A stretch of 64,000 nt of DNA from CAVOAK01 sp963664465 (GTDB lineage: Bacteria; Pseudomonadota; Alphaproteobacteria; UBA8366; CAVOAK01), in NCBI GenBank assembly GCA_963664465.2, contig CAXXSU010000016.1, forward strand, positions 62,001 through 126,000, in the 5' to 3' direction. Numbering within the stretch: position 1 is the stretch's first letter; every line of letters starts with the position of its first letter. The translations under genes were made by a program, and so were the position numbers. Shown here in pieces: positions 44,906-54,019 of the stretch. The notes under the pieces are model-generated. The model was not told the DNA's origin. It was given only the letters and a program-made list of their open reading frames with translations, and ran no database searches.

Positions 44906-46326
44906 CCGGCACCCGCCTGCTGCTCGCCTAGCGCGGCCAATTCGGCTGGTAATGCGTTTGCCCAATTGGTGCTTGTCCCGGCGCCTAGGCAGACAACCAA
45001 GTCGCCAGAGCTGGTCAATCGTGCAACAAGCTCCGCGAGGTCCGTCGGATCTTCGAGCGCGTGCACGCTTCGATGCCCGCGTCTTTTCAAGCCGTGCACG
45101 AGTGCGTCGCGGTCGAAATCCTTGATCGGATCCTCGCCGGCGGCATAGACGTCGGCGACGATCACATGATCGGCGTCGTTGAAGCAGAGACAAAAATCCT
45201 CGAACAATGCCTGAAGGCGCGTGAAGCGGTGCGGCTGAACGACGGCAACGACTTTTTGGCGGGTTGCTGTGCGGGCGGCCTTTAGGACAGCCGCGATCTC
45301 GACGGGGTGGTGTCCATAGTCGTCGATGATAGTGATGCCATTCGCTTCACCGGTCTTTGTGAAGCGCCGCTTGACCCCTTCGAAGGTTGCCAGCGTGCGG
45401 CCGATGGTCTCGTCATCGATGTTCATCTCGTTGGCGACGGCTATTGCCGCAAGTGCGTTTTGCACGTTGTGCTGGCCAAACATCGGAAGCGTAAGACCGT
45501 TCAGCCGCCGTTCGGGTTCGCCGCGAACACCGAGGATGACGTCGAACCGCATACCGCCTGGACCCGCCGCGAGGTCTTCGGCCCGGACTTCCGCTTGCGG
45601 GCTAAAGCCATATGTGATCAGCCGCCGGTCGCTCACGCGGCCAATCAGAGCTTGCACTTCGGGATGGTCGAGACAGACAGCGGCGAAACCGTAGAACGGA
45701 ATATTCTGCACAAATGTGAGGAATGCGCTGCGGATTTCGTCAAACGAACTGTAGAAATCAAGATGTTCAGCATCGATGTTGGTAACGATGGCGATGGTTG
45801 CGGGTAGTTTGAGGAATGTTCCATCCGACTCATCAGCCTCAGCAACCAGCCAATCGCCTTCACCAAGCCGGGCGTTAGTCCCGTAGGCGTTGATAATGCC
45901 GCCATTGATGACGGTCGGGTCGAAGCCCGCTGCATCAAGCAGGGCGGCCACCATCGAGGTCGTGGTCGTCTTTCCATGCGTTCCGCCGACCGCAATCGAC
46001 CACGAGAGCCGCATCAGCTCGCCAAGCATTTCGGCGCGCTGCACGACAGGGATGAGCTCGGCCTTGGCAGCTTCGACTTCAACATTGTCGGATCGCACCG
46101 CCGAGGAGATGACGACGACCTGTGCCTCGCCCAGATTTTCAGCAGCGTGTCCGATGGCGATCGGGATGCCCAGAGCGCGCAGCCGGCGAACATTCGCGTT
46201 GTCCGCAATGTCGCTGCCTCGCACCCGGTAGCCGAGGTTGTGCAGAATCTCGGCGATCCCCGACATGCCGATGCCGCCGATTCCGACAAAGTGAATCGTA
46301 CCGATTGTAAGGGGCATCGCTCTCAT
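44902..46326 (-). CDS. murC: UDP-N-acetylmuramate--L-alanine ligase
   Basis: 474 residues. Adds the first L-Ala of the stem peptide. The N-terminal UDP-binding part is IHFVGIGGIGMSGIAEILHN. The ATP site is AVGGTHGKTTTTSMVAALL; EADESDGTFLKL holds the metal residues; IDDYGHHPVEI is the MurC-specific C-domain motif. ATG 46326 overlaps the murG stop as ATGA. Length normal. Confidence 0.96.
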   Translation of the reverse strand: MRAMPLTIGTIHFVGIGGIGMSGIAEILHNLGYRVRGSDIADNANVRRLRALGIPIAIGHAAENLGEAQVVVISSAVRSDNVEVEAAKAELIPVVQRAEMLGELMRLSWSIAVGGTHGKTTTTSMVAALLDAAGFDPTVINGGIINAYGTNARLGEGDWLVAEADESDGTFLKLPATIAIVTNIDAEHLDFYSSFDEIRSAFLTFVQNIPFYGFAAVCLDHPEVQALIGRVSDRRLITYGFSPQAEVRAEDLAAGPGGMRFDVILGVRGEPERRLNGLTLPMFGQHNVQNALAAIAVANEMNIDDETIGRTLATFEGVKRRFTKTGEANGITIIDDYGHHPVEIAAVLKAARTATRQKVVAVVQPHRFTRLQALFEDFCLCFNDADHVIVADVYAAGEDPIKDFDRDALVHGLKRRGHRSVHALEDPTDLAELVARLTSSGDLVVCLGAGTSTNWANALPAELAALGEQQAGAG

Positions 46327-47474
46327 TCGGCGGCCTCCGACGCGGAATCGGACGAATCAAGGTCACCACCGTTGCTTTCGATCAGCCCTGTGACGAGGTC
46401 TGCCAGGCGGGAAGCCGCGTCAGGCATGCCGATATTTGCGGCACAGCGTGCCGCCACATTCAACTTGGCAGGGGGTGAAAGTAGCGAATTGAGTCGGTTG
46501 CTCAGCACCTCAGGTGTGAACGACTCCTCCTGAATCATCCATCCGCCTCCGGCGTCGCATAGGCGGGCCGCGTTCTCTGACTGGTGATCGTCGATGGCGT
46601 GCGGGTAGGGGACCAAGATGGCCGGTCTGCCGGCGGTCGTCAGCTCGGCCATAGTCGATGCGCCGGCACGACAAATCAGCAGATGTGTGACCGCAAGACG
46701 CTGAGCCATGTCATCGAAAAACGTTGAAACATCACACTCGATTCCTGCAGCGCGGTAGGCTCGTGAAACCGCTTCCAGATCTTCGGGTCGGCAATGTTGA
46801 CTGACCTGAAGCCGAGAGCGGACGGAGGATTTGAGCGTTGCCAGCGCAGCCGGTACAACCGTTGCAAACACCCGAGCACCCTGGCTTCCCCCGGTAACAA
46901 GTAGTCGAAGAGGTTCTCCGTTGTTGAATGAGGGGTAGGGTTTGTCGCGCAAGCTTACGATCTCAGGACGCACCGGATTACCAGTCCACGTCACCTTGGA
47001 TTTCGACGCGTCACCGAGCTCGGAAACACTCTCGAAAGCGGTGGCAACGCGCGTCGCACGGTGTCCGAGAAAGCGGTTTGCGCGGCCAAGCACGGCGTTC
47101 TGCTCGTGAATCACGGTCGGAATGGACAAAAATGAGGCGGCGAGCACGCTTGGAACTGAGGGATAACTCCCGAAACCGACAACCGCCGCGGGTCTGAGCT
47201 TGCGAAGAAGCAGATAAGCTTCAGCAAATCCCAGGCCGATTTGGGCTGTTGCTGCAATGCGGCCGCCAAATCCGCGTCCGCTGACGCCAGATGCGTGAAC
47301 ACAAAAGGTTTCGATGCCGCCAATGGACCCACCGAAGGCGATGCCACGGCGATCCGTCACGAGTGCCAGCTTGCGTTTGCGGCGCATGAGCTCGACGGCC
47401 AATGCTTGAGCCGGGAACACGTGGCCTCCGGATCCGCCGGTCGCCAGCACCACGGGATTGGTCGCGGCACTCAT
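46323..47474 (-). CDS. murG: UDP-N-acetylglucosamine--lipid I transferase
   Basis: 383 residues; GT-B glycosyltransferase making lipid II at the inner membrane face. Motifs: LATGGSGGHVFPAQALAVEL, VVGFGSYPSVPSVLAASFLS, IHEQNAVLGRANRFLGHRAT, LLVTGGSQGARVFATVVP and the donor-binding LLICRAGASTMAELTTAGRP. The C-terminus has a short acidic tail (SSDSASEAAE). It overlaps ftsW and murC by 4 bases each. Confidence 0.95.
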   Translation of the reverse strand: MSAATNPVVLATGGSGGHVFPAQALAVELMRRKRKLALVTDRRGIAFGGSIGGIETFCVHASGVSGRGFGGRIAATAQIGLGFAEAYLLLRKLRPAAVVGFGSYPSVPSVLAASFLSIPTVIHEQNAVLGRANRFLGHRATRVATAFESVSELGDASKSKVTWTGNPVRPEIVSLRDKPYPSFNNGEPLRLLVTGGSQGARVFATVVPAALATLKSSVRSRLQVSQHCRPEDLEAVSRAYRAAGIECDVSTFFDDMAQRLAVTHLLICRAGASTMAELTTAGRPAILVPYPHAIDDHQSENAARLCDAGGGWMIQEESFTPEVLSNRLNSLLSPPAKLNVAARCAANIGMPDAASRLADLVTGLIESNGGDLDSSDSASEAAE

Positions 47475-48589
47475 GAATTTCGCCCCACGTGCTGTCGGGT
47501 CAGTCCCAGCACCATGCCCATCCCGAGCGCCAGCGCCATCATCGACGAGCCGCCGTAGGAAACGAAGGGCAGCGTCATGCCTTTCGTCGGCATGAGGCTC
47601 AGGGCCGAGGCCATGTTGATAAGCGCCTGTAGTCCGAATTGCGCCAGCAATCCCGACACTGCGAGGACGACGAAGAGGTTTTCGTCGCGCAATGCGAGGA
47701 CAAATCCGCGCAGCACGATGAATGCGAAGATCGCGACAATGACGATGCAGGCCAACAAACCGAACTCTTCGCCAATGACGGCAAATATGAAATCAGCGTG
47801 TGCGCCCGGAAGCAATGTTTTGACAGTACCTTCGCCCGGCCCACGTCCGAGCAACCCCCCGTTCGTGAACGCTTCGAATGCGCGATCGATCTGGTAGCTG
47901 TCCCCTGCTGCGGGATCCAGAAAACGGTCAATTCGGCTAGCGACATGGGGGAATATAAAATAGGACGAGATCAATCCGGCGACGCCCAGTGCTCCGAGCG
48001 CGGCAACCCAAAACATCGGCAGGCCGGCGATAAACCACTGACCGAACCAAACGGCGGAAACCAGAGCCGATTGTCCAACGTCTGGCTGCGCAATCAACAA
48101 TCCGAGTATGAGGGCGAGCAGGACGCCTGAAACCATGTTGCCGGGGATGCCTTCCTTCAGTCGCTGAGCGGCGAACATCCAGGCTGCGACGATCGCGAAA
48201 GTAGGCTTGATGAACTCGGACGGCTGCAGCGAAATACCGCCAACGGCAATCCATCGGCTCGAACCCTTGATCTCAACGCCGAAGATCGCGGTTGCGGCGA
48301 GTAATGCGAAGGATGCAGCAAACAGAATGACGCCAAGGCGGCGAATCTGGCGTGGCTGCAGTAGCGATACGACAACCATGATGGCGAGGGCGGCAGGCAG
48401 AAAAATTGCGTGGCGGCGCACGAAATACAAAGGATCAAGGCCAATGCGCTCGGCAACCGGCGGACTCGCGGCAAGACTCAGCAGTAAGCCGAAGGTTGCC
48501 AAGAGGATCAGGCTGGCAAGCGTCCAACGGTCGACCGTCCACCACCAGCGTCCGAGGACCGATCTGTCTGTGCGGGCGATGAATGCCAT
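47471..48589 (-). CDS. ftsW: Peptidoglycan polymerase FtsW (SEDS family)
   Basis: 372 residues with about ten membrane helices. Glycosyltransferase partner of FtsI at the septum. Motifs: FVRRHAIFLPAALAIMVVVS, SSRWIAVGGISLQPSEFIKP, QPDVGQSALVSAVWFGQWFI (with the conserved Asp), and near the end LMPTKGMTLPFVSYGGSSMM. The N-terminus is a short cytoplasmic tail. It overlaps murD by 1 base and murG by 4. Confidence 0.95.
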   Translation of the reverse strand: MAFIARTDRSVLGRWWWTVDRWTLASLILLATFGLLLSLAASPPVAERIGLDPLYFVRRHAIFLPAALAIMVVVSLLQPRQIRRLGVILFAASFALLAATAIFGVEIKGSSRWIAVGGISLQPSEFIKPTFAIVAAWMFAAQRLKEGIPGNMVSGVLLALILGLLIAQPDVGQSALVSAVWFGQWFIAGLPMFWVAALGALGVAGLISSYFIFPHVASRIDRFLDPAAGDSYQIDRAFEAFTNGGLLGRGPGEGTVKTLLPGAHADFIFAVIGEEFGLLACIVIVAIFAFIVLRGFVLALRDENLFVVLAVSGLLAQFGLQALINMASALSLMPTKGMTLPFVSYGGSSMMALALGMGMVLGLTRQHVGRNS

Positions 48590-49995
48590 TACGCGGCCTC
48601 ACCTCCGCTCAATACATGCCGCTTTGTCCCGGGGAGGGTGGCGACCAGGCGGCAGAACTCGCGGCCGCGTTCTTCGAAATCCGTGAATTGATCGAACGAG
48701 GCACATGCGGGCGACAGCAAGACAACTGCGCCCGTGAATTGTTCCTCGCTTGCCTGTGCGTGCGCTGCTCGAACGGCGCTGACGAGATCCGAACTCACTA
48801 CTGCGTCGAGCTTTCTGCCAAACTCGGTCGCCATGCGTTCAGCGGCATCGCCGATCAGAAAGGCGCGTCGTACATGTGCAAGATGTGGCTCTATGGGCTC
48901 CATGCCGCCTTCTTTGCCGAGCCCTCCGGCGATCCAATAGATCGTGTCGTAGCAGGCCAGCGCACGCGCTGTTGCGTCAGGATTGGTGGCCTTCGAATCG
49001 TTGATGTAGCGAACGCCATCTATGATCGCCGCAACTTCCTGGCGGTGTGGCAAGCCGTGGTAGCTGCTGATGGCGCCGGCGATTTCGTTTGCAGCCAGTC
49101 CGACCGCGTGCGCCGCGCAATATGCGGCGGCGGCATTCTGGGCGTTATGTGCTCCTGGAAGCGCCGGCACCTCCGAGAGCGGCAGCACCGGCGCGTTGAC
49201 ACGCTCGAGGTCGTCATAAAGAACGCCGTCGCGCGCATAGACACCACCGGCCACGTGCTGCTGGCCCGATATTGGAATCACATTCAGTTGCCCGTCGGCC
49301 TTCAGCTCCCGATAGATGCGGGCGCACGGCTCGTCATCGATGCCGATAACGGCTGTTGCGCCGGCTCGCTGACAGCCGAAAATCATCCTTTTTGCATCGA
49401 TATAGCCGTCCAGTCCGCCGTGGCGATCCAGATGATCGGCGCTGATATTGAGCAGGACCGTGACATCGAATTCAGCCGACCGTGTTAGCTCGAGCTGGTA
49501 TGACGACATCTCAAGGACGTAAAACCCTGGGCGCCCGATTGGTTGCAGGGCGAGCGCCGGTATTCCTAAATTGCCGCCGGCTTCGACCGGAATTCCGTTT
49601 TCTCCGAGAATGTGGCTGACCAGCGCGGTTGTCGTTGACTTGCCGTTGGTCCCGGTAATGCCGACAAAGCCGGCCTGGCGTCGGGCGCGAGCCAAGACCT
49701 CCACGTCACTGATGATTTCCGCACCGGCTTCGCGCGCGAGCGTTGCTACGGGATGCGGCTCGGGATGAGTGTGGGGGATTCCCGGACTCAGAATCAACGT
49801 GTCGACATCGCTCCAGTCGGCGGCCGATAGGTCGACGATCGTCACTTCGCTTGCCTGGTCACGTTTCGCCGCGTTGTCATCCCAGGCCATCACCTCGGCG
49901 CCACTGTTCTGGAGGGCCCGCGCTGCCGCGAGTCCGGAGCGTCCAAGCCCCATAACGGCGATCTTCCGACCTGCGAATTGCGGAACTTCGATCAC
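48589..49995 (-). CDS. murD: UDP-N-acetylmuramoyl-L-alanine--D-glutamate ligase
   Basis: 468 residues. Adds D-Glu. The UDP-binding start is IAVMGLGRSGLAAARALQNS. The ATP loop is FVGITGTNGKSTTTALVSHI. LEMSSYQLELT, LNISADHLDRHGGLDGYIDA and YINDSKATNPDATARAL are MurD hallmarks; the last holds the C-domain Lys for glutamate. It is separated from mraY by 7 bases and overlaps ftsW by 1. Confidence 0.96.
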   Translation of the reverse strand: MIEVPQFAGRKIAVMGLGRSGLAAARALQNSGAEVMAWDDNAAKRDQASEVTIVDLSAADWSDVDTLILSPGIPHTHPEPHPVATLAREAGAEIISDVEVLARARRQAGFVGITGTNGKSTTTALVSHILGENGIPVEAGGNLGIPALALQPIGRPGFYVLEMSSYQLELTRSAEFDVTVLLNISADHLDRHGGLDGYIDAKRMIFGCQRAGATAVIGIDDEPCARIYRELKADGQLNVIPISGQQHVAGGVYARDGVLYDDLERVNAPVLPLSEVPALPGAHNAQNAAAAYCAAHAVGLAANEIAGAISSYHGLPHRQEVAAIIDGVRYINDSKATNPDATARALACYDTIYWIAGGLGKEGGMEPIEPHLAHVRRAFLIGDAAERMATEFGRKLDAVVSSDLVSAVRAAHAQASEEQFTGAVVLLSPACASFDQFTDFEERGREFCRLVATLPGTKRHVLSGGEAA

Positions 49996-50002
49996 GTAAA
50001 TC

Positions 50003-51088
50003 TCATCTCAGTTTCAGTGTTGACAAGCCGATCAGCGCAAGGATCAGGGCGATGATCCAGAATCGGATGACGATGGTCGACTCCGCCCACCCCTTCTTCT
50101 CGAAGTGATGGTGCAGCGGGGCCATCGCGAAGACACGTTTGCCCGTGAGGCGAAAGGAAACGACTTGAACAATGACCGAAACGGTCTCGAGAACGAACAC
50201 GCCGCCGATGATCGCCAGTACAAGCTCGTGCTTTGTAATCACGCTGATCGCACCCAAGGCGCCACCGACCGCCAGCGAGCCCGTATCACCCATGAAGACC
50301 ATCGCCGGAGGTGCGTTGAACCAGAGGAATCCGAGACTGGCGCCAACCAGGGCGCCGCAGAACACCGCCAGCTCTCCGGAGCCGGGAATATGCAAGACCT
50401 GCAAGTAGTTTGCGAAAACCGCGTTGCCGACAAAATAGGCGATAAAGCCAAAGCAGCCGGCGCCAATCATGACCGGAACGATCGCAAGCCCATCCAAACC
50501 GTCGGTTAGATTGACCGCATTGGAGGCGCCGACCATGACGACGACGGCGAATGGGATAAAGAACCAGCCAAGTTCAATCAGCACTGATTTGAAGAATGGC
50601 AGTGCCAGGCCTGATGCAAGTGGCTCACTGGTTATGGTTAAGACCCAGATGGCCGCCACGACCGCGATAACGACCTCGAGAGCGAGCTTGAGTTTTCCGG
50701 GAAGCCCGCGCGAGCTCCGATTTGACAGCTTGAGATAGTCGTCGATGAAACCGACCATCCCGAATCCGATGGTGACCAGCATTACGGTCCAGACATAGGC
50801 GTTGGTGATGTCTGCCCACAGCAACGTACTGACGCTGATTGCCAAGAGAATTAGGAACCCGCCCATTGTCGGCGTTCCTGCTTTGGCGAAATGACTTTCC
50901 GGCCCATCTTCGCGGATCGGCTGCCCGGTACTTTGCTTTGCCTTGAGCCAGGCGATGATTGCCGGTCCAACGAGGAAACTAATAATCAACGACGTCATGA
51001 TGGCGCCGCCGGTGCGGAACGTCAGATAGCGAAACAGGTTGAATACCTGAAGTTCGTCGGCAAGTGGGGCGAGCAAGTTGAACAACAT
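50003..51088 (-). CDS. mraY: Phospho-N-acetylmuramoyl-pentapeptide transferase
   Basis: 361 residues from ATG 51088; a longer frame to 51214 lies inside murF. An integral membrane enzyme making lipid I. Markers: KAGTPTMGGFLILL, MVGFIDDYLKLSNRSSRGLP with the paired catalytic aspartates, NAVNLTDGLDGLAI, MGDTGSLAVGGALGAISVIT and FAMAPLHHHFEKKGWAE. The length and about ten helices are normal. It begins 10 bases after the murF stop. Confidence 0.96.
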   Translation of the reverse strand: MLFNLLAPLADELQVFNLFRYLTFRTGGAIMTSLIISFLVGPAIIAWLKAKQSTGQPIREDGPESHFAKAGTPTMGGFLILLAISVSTLLWADITNAYVWTVMLVTIGFGMVGFIDDYLKLSNRSSRGLPGKLKLALEVVIAVVAAIWVLTITSEPLASGLALPFFKSVLIELGWFFIPFAVVVMVGASNAVNLTDGLDGLAIVPVMIGAGCFGFIAYFVGNAVFANYLQVLHIPGSGELAVFCGALVGASLGFLWFNAPPAMVFMGDTGSLAVGGALGAISVITKHELVLAIIGGVFVLETVSVIVQVVSFRLTGKRVFAMAPLHHHFEKKGWAESTIVIRFWIIALILALIGLSTLKLR

Positions 51089-51098
51089 GTGGCGGTCT

Positions 51099-52547
51099 CT
51101 ATGCGTTGTTTCCGGCGACCTGGCGTTCGGTCCAGGAGGTAGGCGGTTTAATCGCCAATAGTGCTTCAACGATGGGCGCCATGGCACTTCCCAGCGATCC
51201 CTTGACCAACACAACGTCGCCCGGCGCGACGCTGGCTACGACCGCATCGACCAGGTCTTCGCTTGTCGTCGCGTAGGCGCCGATTTTCGATTCGGGCAGG
51301 GCATCGGCGAGCGCAGCCATATGCTGGCCCGCGAGAAAGATGAGATCGACGTTGCTGCGACCGAGGCCCGCCGCGAGGTCTCGATGGAGGTTCGCTGCAT
51401 CGCTACCAAGTTCGAGCATATCGCCCAGCACCGCGATGCGCCGACCTCCCGGCCGCGGAACTAGAGTTGCAAGAACCTCGATTGCCGCTCGCATCGAGGC
51501 CGGGTTCGCGTTGTAGCTTTCGTCGATGAGTTCGAATTCGTCGTCTGCCAGCGCAACTCGATGGTGAAGGCCCCGTCCCTTTGCCGGCTGCGCCTCGGCA
51601 AGCGCTGCCATCACGTCCCAAATCTCGGCGCCAAGCAGGTGAGCGGTGCCGATGACGGCCAAACTATTCTGCACCCAATGCCGTCCCGGCGCGCCAACGC
51701 GAAATTCGACGACATCCCCCAATACGGATGCGCAAACCTCACTGCCCTCCGGCGCAAGGGCGTAGTCAAGCAATTGGAAATCCGCCTCGGCTGCTTCACC
51801 AAAACTGTAGATCTGTTCCAGACCAGCCTGTTCGGCGTGCCGATGAAGGCGCGAAAAATGCTGGTTGTCGCGGTTGAGCAGTACGGCGCCCGTCGCGTCC
51901 ATACTGCCAAAGATCTCTGCTTTTGCGTCGGCGATAGCCTGTTCGGATTCAAAGAAAGCTAGGTGCGCCGCCTCGACGTTGGTGATAACGGCGACATGTG
52001 GCCGCGCGAGCGACGCGAGATGGGCGATTTCCCCCCGGTGACTCATGCCTAGCTCAAACACACCGTAGTCGCTGTCCGCGGGCATGCGTGCCAGACTCAA
52101 CGGTAATCCCCACTGGTTGTTCAAATTGCCGCGGGTCGCTGCAGTGCGGCCTAGACGCGTCAACGCCACCGCCAACGCATCCTTAGTGCCGGTCTTTCCG
52201 GCGCTTCCTGTGATTGCGGCAATACGCGCCGAAGACCGCTCGCGTGCGCCGCGTGCCAAGGCCTCAAGACCCGCCATTGTGTCCGCAACCAATAACAGTG
52301 GATCGTTTTCACGGATGGTTTCCCTATCCGCAGCCCACTGCGCCGTAACGACGGCTGCGACAGCGCCGCCGGCAAACGCGTTTTCGACGAAGTGGTGACC
52401 GTCGGTATTCGGGCCGACAATGGCGACAAACAGATCACCCTCTTCGATCGACCTGCTATCGATCGAGACACCGCTTGCCTGCCAATCGGAGGTGGCCTTC
52501 CCGCCGGTCGCTGCCGCAGCCTCTGTGCTCGTCCACAACGCCGTCAC
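51099..52547 (-). CDS. murF: UDP-N-acetylmuramoyl-tripeptide--D-alanyl-D-alanine ligase
   Basis: 482 residues from GTG 52547, which makes a GTGA overlap with the murE stop; an upstream start at 52571 would add 8 residues. Adds D-Ala-D-Ala. SIDSRSIEEGDLFVAIVG is the UDP-binding lead. The ATP loop is AITGSAGKTGTKDALAVAL, followed by GNLNNQWGLPLSLARM, ELGMSHRGEIAHLASLARP and DESYNANPASMRAAIEVL. All are MurF motifs. Confidence 0.94.
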   Translation of the reverse strand: MTALWTSTEAAAATGGKATSDWQASGVSIDSRSIEEGDLFVAIVGPNTDGHHFVENAFAGGAVAAVVTAQWAADRETIRENDPLLLVADTMAGLEALARGARERSSARIAAITGSAGKTGTKDALAVALTRLGRTAATRGNLNNQWGLPLSLARMPADSDYGVFELGMSHRGEIAHLASLARPHVAVITNVEAAHLAFFESEQAIADAKAEIFGSMDATGAVLLNRDNQHFSRLHRHAEQAGLEQIYSFGEAAEADFQLLDYALAPEGSEVCASVLGDVVEFRVGAPGRHWVQNSLAVIGTAHLLGAEIWDVMAALAEAQPAKGRGLHHRVALADDEFELIDESYNANPASMRAAIEVLATLVPRPGGRRIAVLGDMLELGSDAANLHRDLAAGLGRSNVDLIFLAGQHMAALADALPESKIGAYATTSEDLVDAVVASVAPGDVVLVKGSLGSAMAPIVEALLAIKPPTSWTERQVAGNNA

Positions 52548-54019
52548 GAGGTTTCCTCCTGCCGTACGCATACAGACGTACGTACTGCTTCAATATCGTT
52601 GAATGGAAATACATTTGGACCGACAATCTGTCCTGACTCATGGCCTTTCCCGGCGACGAGAAGGGTGTCGTTCGGCTGCAGCATCGCGATGCCGGCGTCG
52701 ATCGCTTCCTGTCGATCGCCGATTTCCTGCGACGACGGACAAGCGTCCAAGATCTCCTGCCTGATAGCCGTGGCATCCTCATTGCGCGGATTGTCGTCGG
52801 TGACGATGACGGCGTCGGCCAGGGATGCAGCGATCTCGCCCATTTGTGGCCGCTTTCCCTTGTCTCTGTCGCCGCCGCAGCCAAACAGGACAATGACGCG
52901 GCCGTCGGTATGCTCGCGCAGTGCGGAGAGCGCGGTCCGTAGCGCCTCCGGGGTATGCGCATAATCGACAAAGACTAGTGCGCCGCTGTCGAGTTGGGCT
53001 GCCAAATCCATACGCCCGGGCACGCCTGTCAGATTTGCCAGAGGCGGTATCGCCGCCGCCGGGTCGATGCCGCTGGCGATGACGAGCCCGACGGCGCAAA
53101 GCGAATTGGCAATTTGAAAGCGGCCGTATAAAGGGAACTCTAGTTCAAATGAGACACCGAAGACTTCGAGTGATATATGCCAGCCATTCTTCTCAGGCCT
53201 GGCGTCGACACAGCGAAGATCGCCACCCTCGAATCCATAGGTGATGCTGCGCAGGGAACGCTCATTCGCGATCTTGGCAATCGCGCCGTACTCGTTGGCA
53301 TCGATGTTGACAACGATCGTCCCATCGTCCGGCAAGAGATCTTCAAAGAGGCGGAGTTTGGCGCTTCGATAGGCCTCCATGGTGTGGTGATAATCGAGGT
53401 GGTCGCGGGATAGATTGGTAAAGGCACCAGCCGAGATCTTCAGCCCGTCGAGCCGGTGCTGCGAGAGCCCGTGGCTAGACGCTTCACAGGCGACATATTC
53501 AACGCCCAATTTTCGCAATTCAGCAAGAGTCCGATGCAACGCTACCGGATCTGGCGTTGTCAGCTTGAAGTCGTGGTCGAGCTTTGGTCCGACGACGCCC
53601 AGCGTGCCCAAGGCCGCCGCGTTACAGCCGGCAGCTCCCCAGATCTGCTGGGCGAAATATACCACGGATGTCTTGCCATTCGTCCCGGTGACGGCGGCAA
53701 TCGTCGTAGGTTGTGGATCGTAGAACCGAGCCGCCATGCGCGCGAACCGCCGACGCGGATTGGGGTCGGTAATCACGGCAACATCCGCGTCGATCTGTTC
53801 GCTGGAATCACCTGGTTGCGTCAAGATCGCAATCGCACCCGCATTGATTGCGTCTGCGATATAGGCGCGTCCATCCAACTGCGCCCCCTGCAGAGCGGCA
53901 AACAGATATCCGCTTCTGACATCTCTGCTGTCTGCGGTAAGGCCAGCGACCTCCTTGTCAAAGGAGAGGTTTGCCACTTGCGTGGCGCGGTCGTCAGCGA
54001 GGAGTTCAGTAAGACGCAA
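52544..54019 (-). CDS. murE: UDP-N-acetylmuramoyl-L-alanyl-D-glutamate--2,6-diaminopimelate ligase
   Basis: 491 residues. GLTADSRDVRSGYLFAALQG begins the UDP domain; the ATP loop is AVTGTNGKTSVVYFAQQIWG. CEASSHGLSQHRLDG and FTNLSRDHLDYHHTMEAYRS follow. VIVTDDNPRNEDATAI contains the DNPR motif that selects meso-diaminopimelate, so the wall is of the Gram-negative DAP type. It overlaps ftsI by 14 bases. Confidence 0.96.
   Translation of the reverse strand: MRLTELLADDRATQVANLSFDKEVAGLTADSRDVRSGYLFAALQGAQLDGRAYIADAINAGAIAILTQPGDSSEQIDADVAVITDPNPRRRFARMAARFYDPQPTTIAAVTGTNGKTSVVYFAQQIWGAAGCNAAALGTLGVVGPKLDHDFKLTTPDPVALHRTLAELRKLGVEYVACEASSHGLSQHRLDGLKISAGAFTNLSRDHLDYHHTMEAYRSAKLRLFEDLLPDDGTIVVNIDANEYGAIAKIANERSLRSITYGFEGGDLRCVDARPEKNGWHISLEVFGVSFELEFPLYGRFQIANSLCAVGLVIASGIDPAAAIPPLANLTGVPGRMDLAAQLDSGALVFVDYAHTPEALRTALSALREHTDGRVIVLFGCGGDRDKGKRPQMGEIAASLADAVIVTDDNPRNEDATAIRQEILDACPSSQEIGDRQEAIDAGIAMLQPNDTLLVAGKGHESGQIVGPNVFPFNDIEAVRTSVCVRQEETS

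Noticed and set aside
43970..45193. MurB starting at 45193
   Set aside because: The extra 96 codons lie inside murC in another frame and are arginine-rich; the ATGA overlap at 44905 is the natural start.
50003..51214. MraY starting at 51214
   Set aside because: The added 42 residues lie within murF and lack membrane character; ATG 51088 gives the normal family N-terminus.
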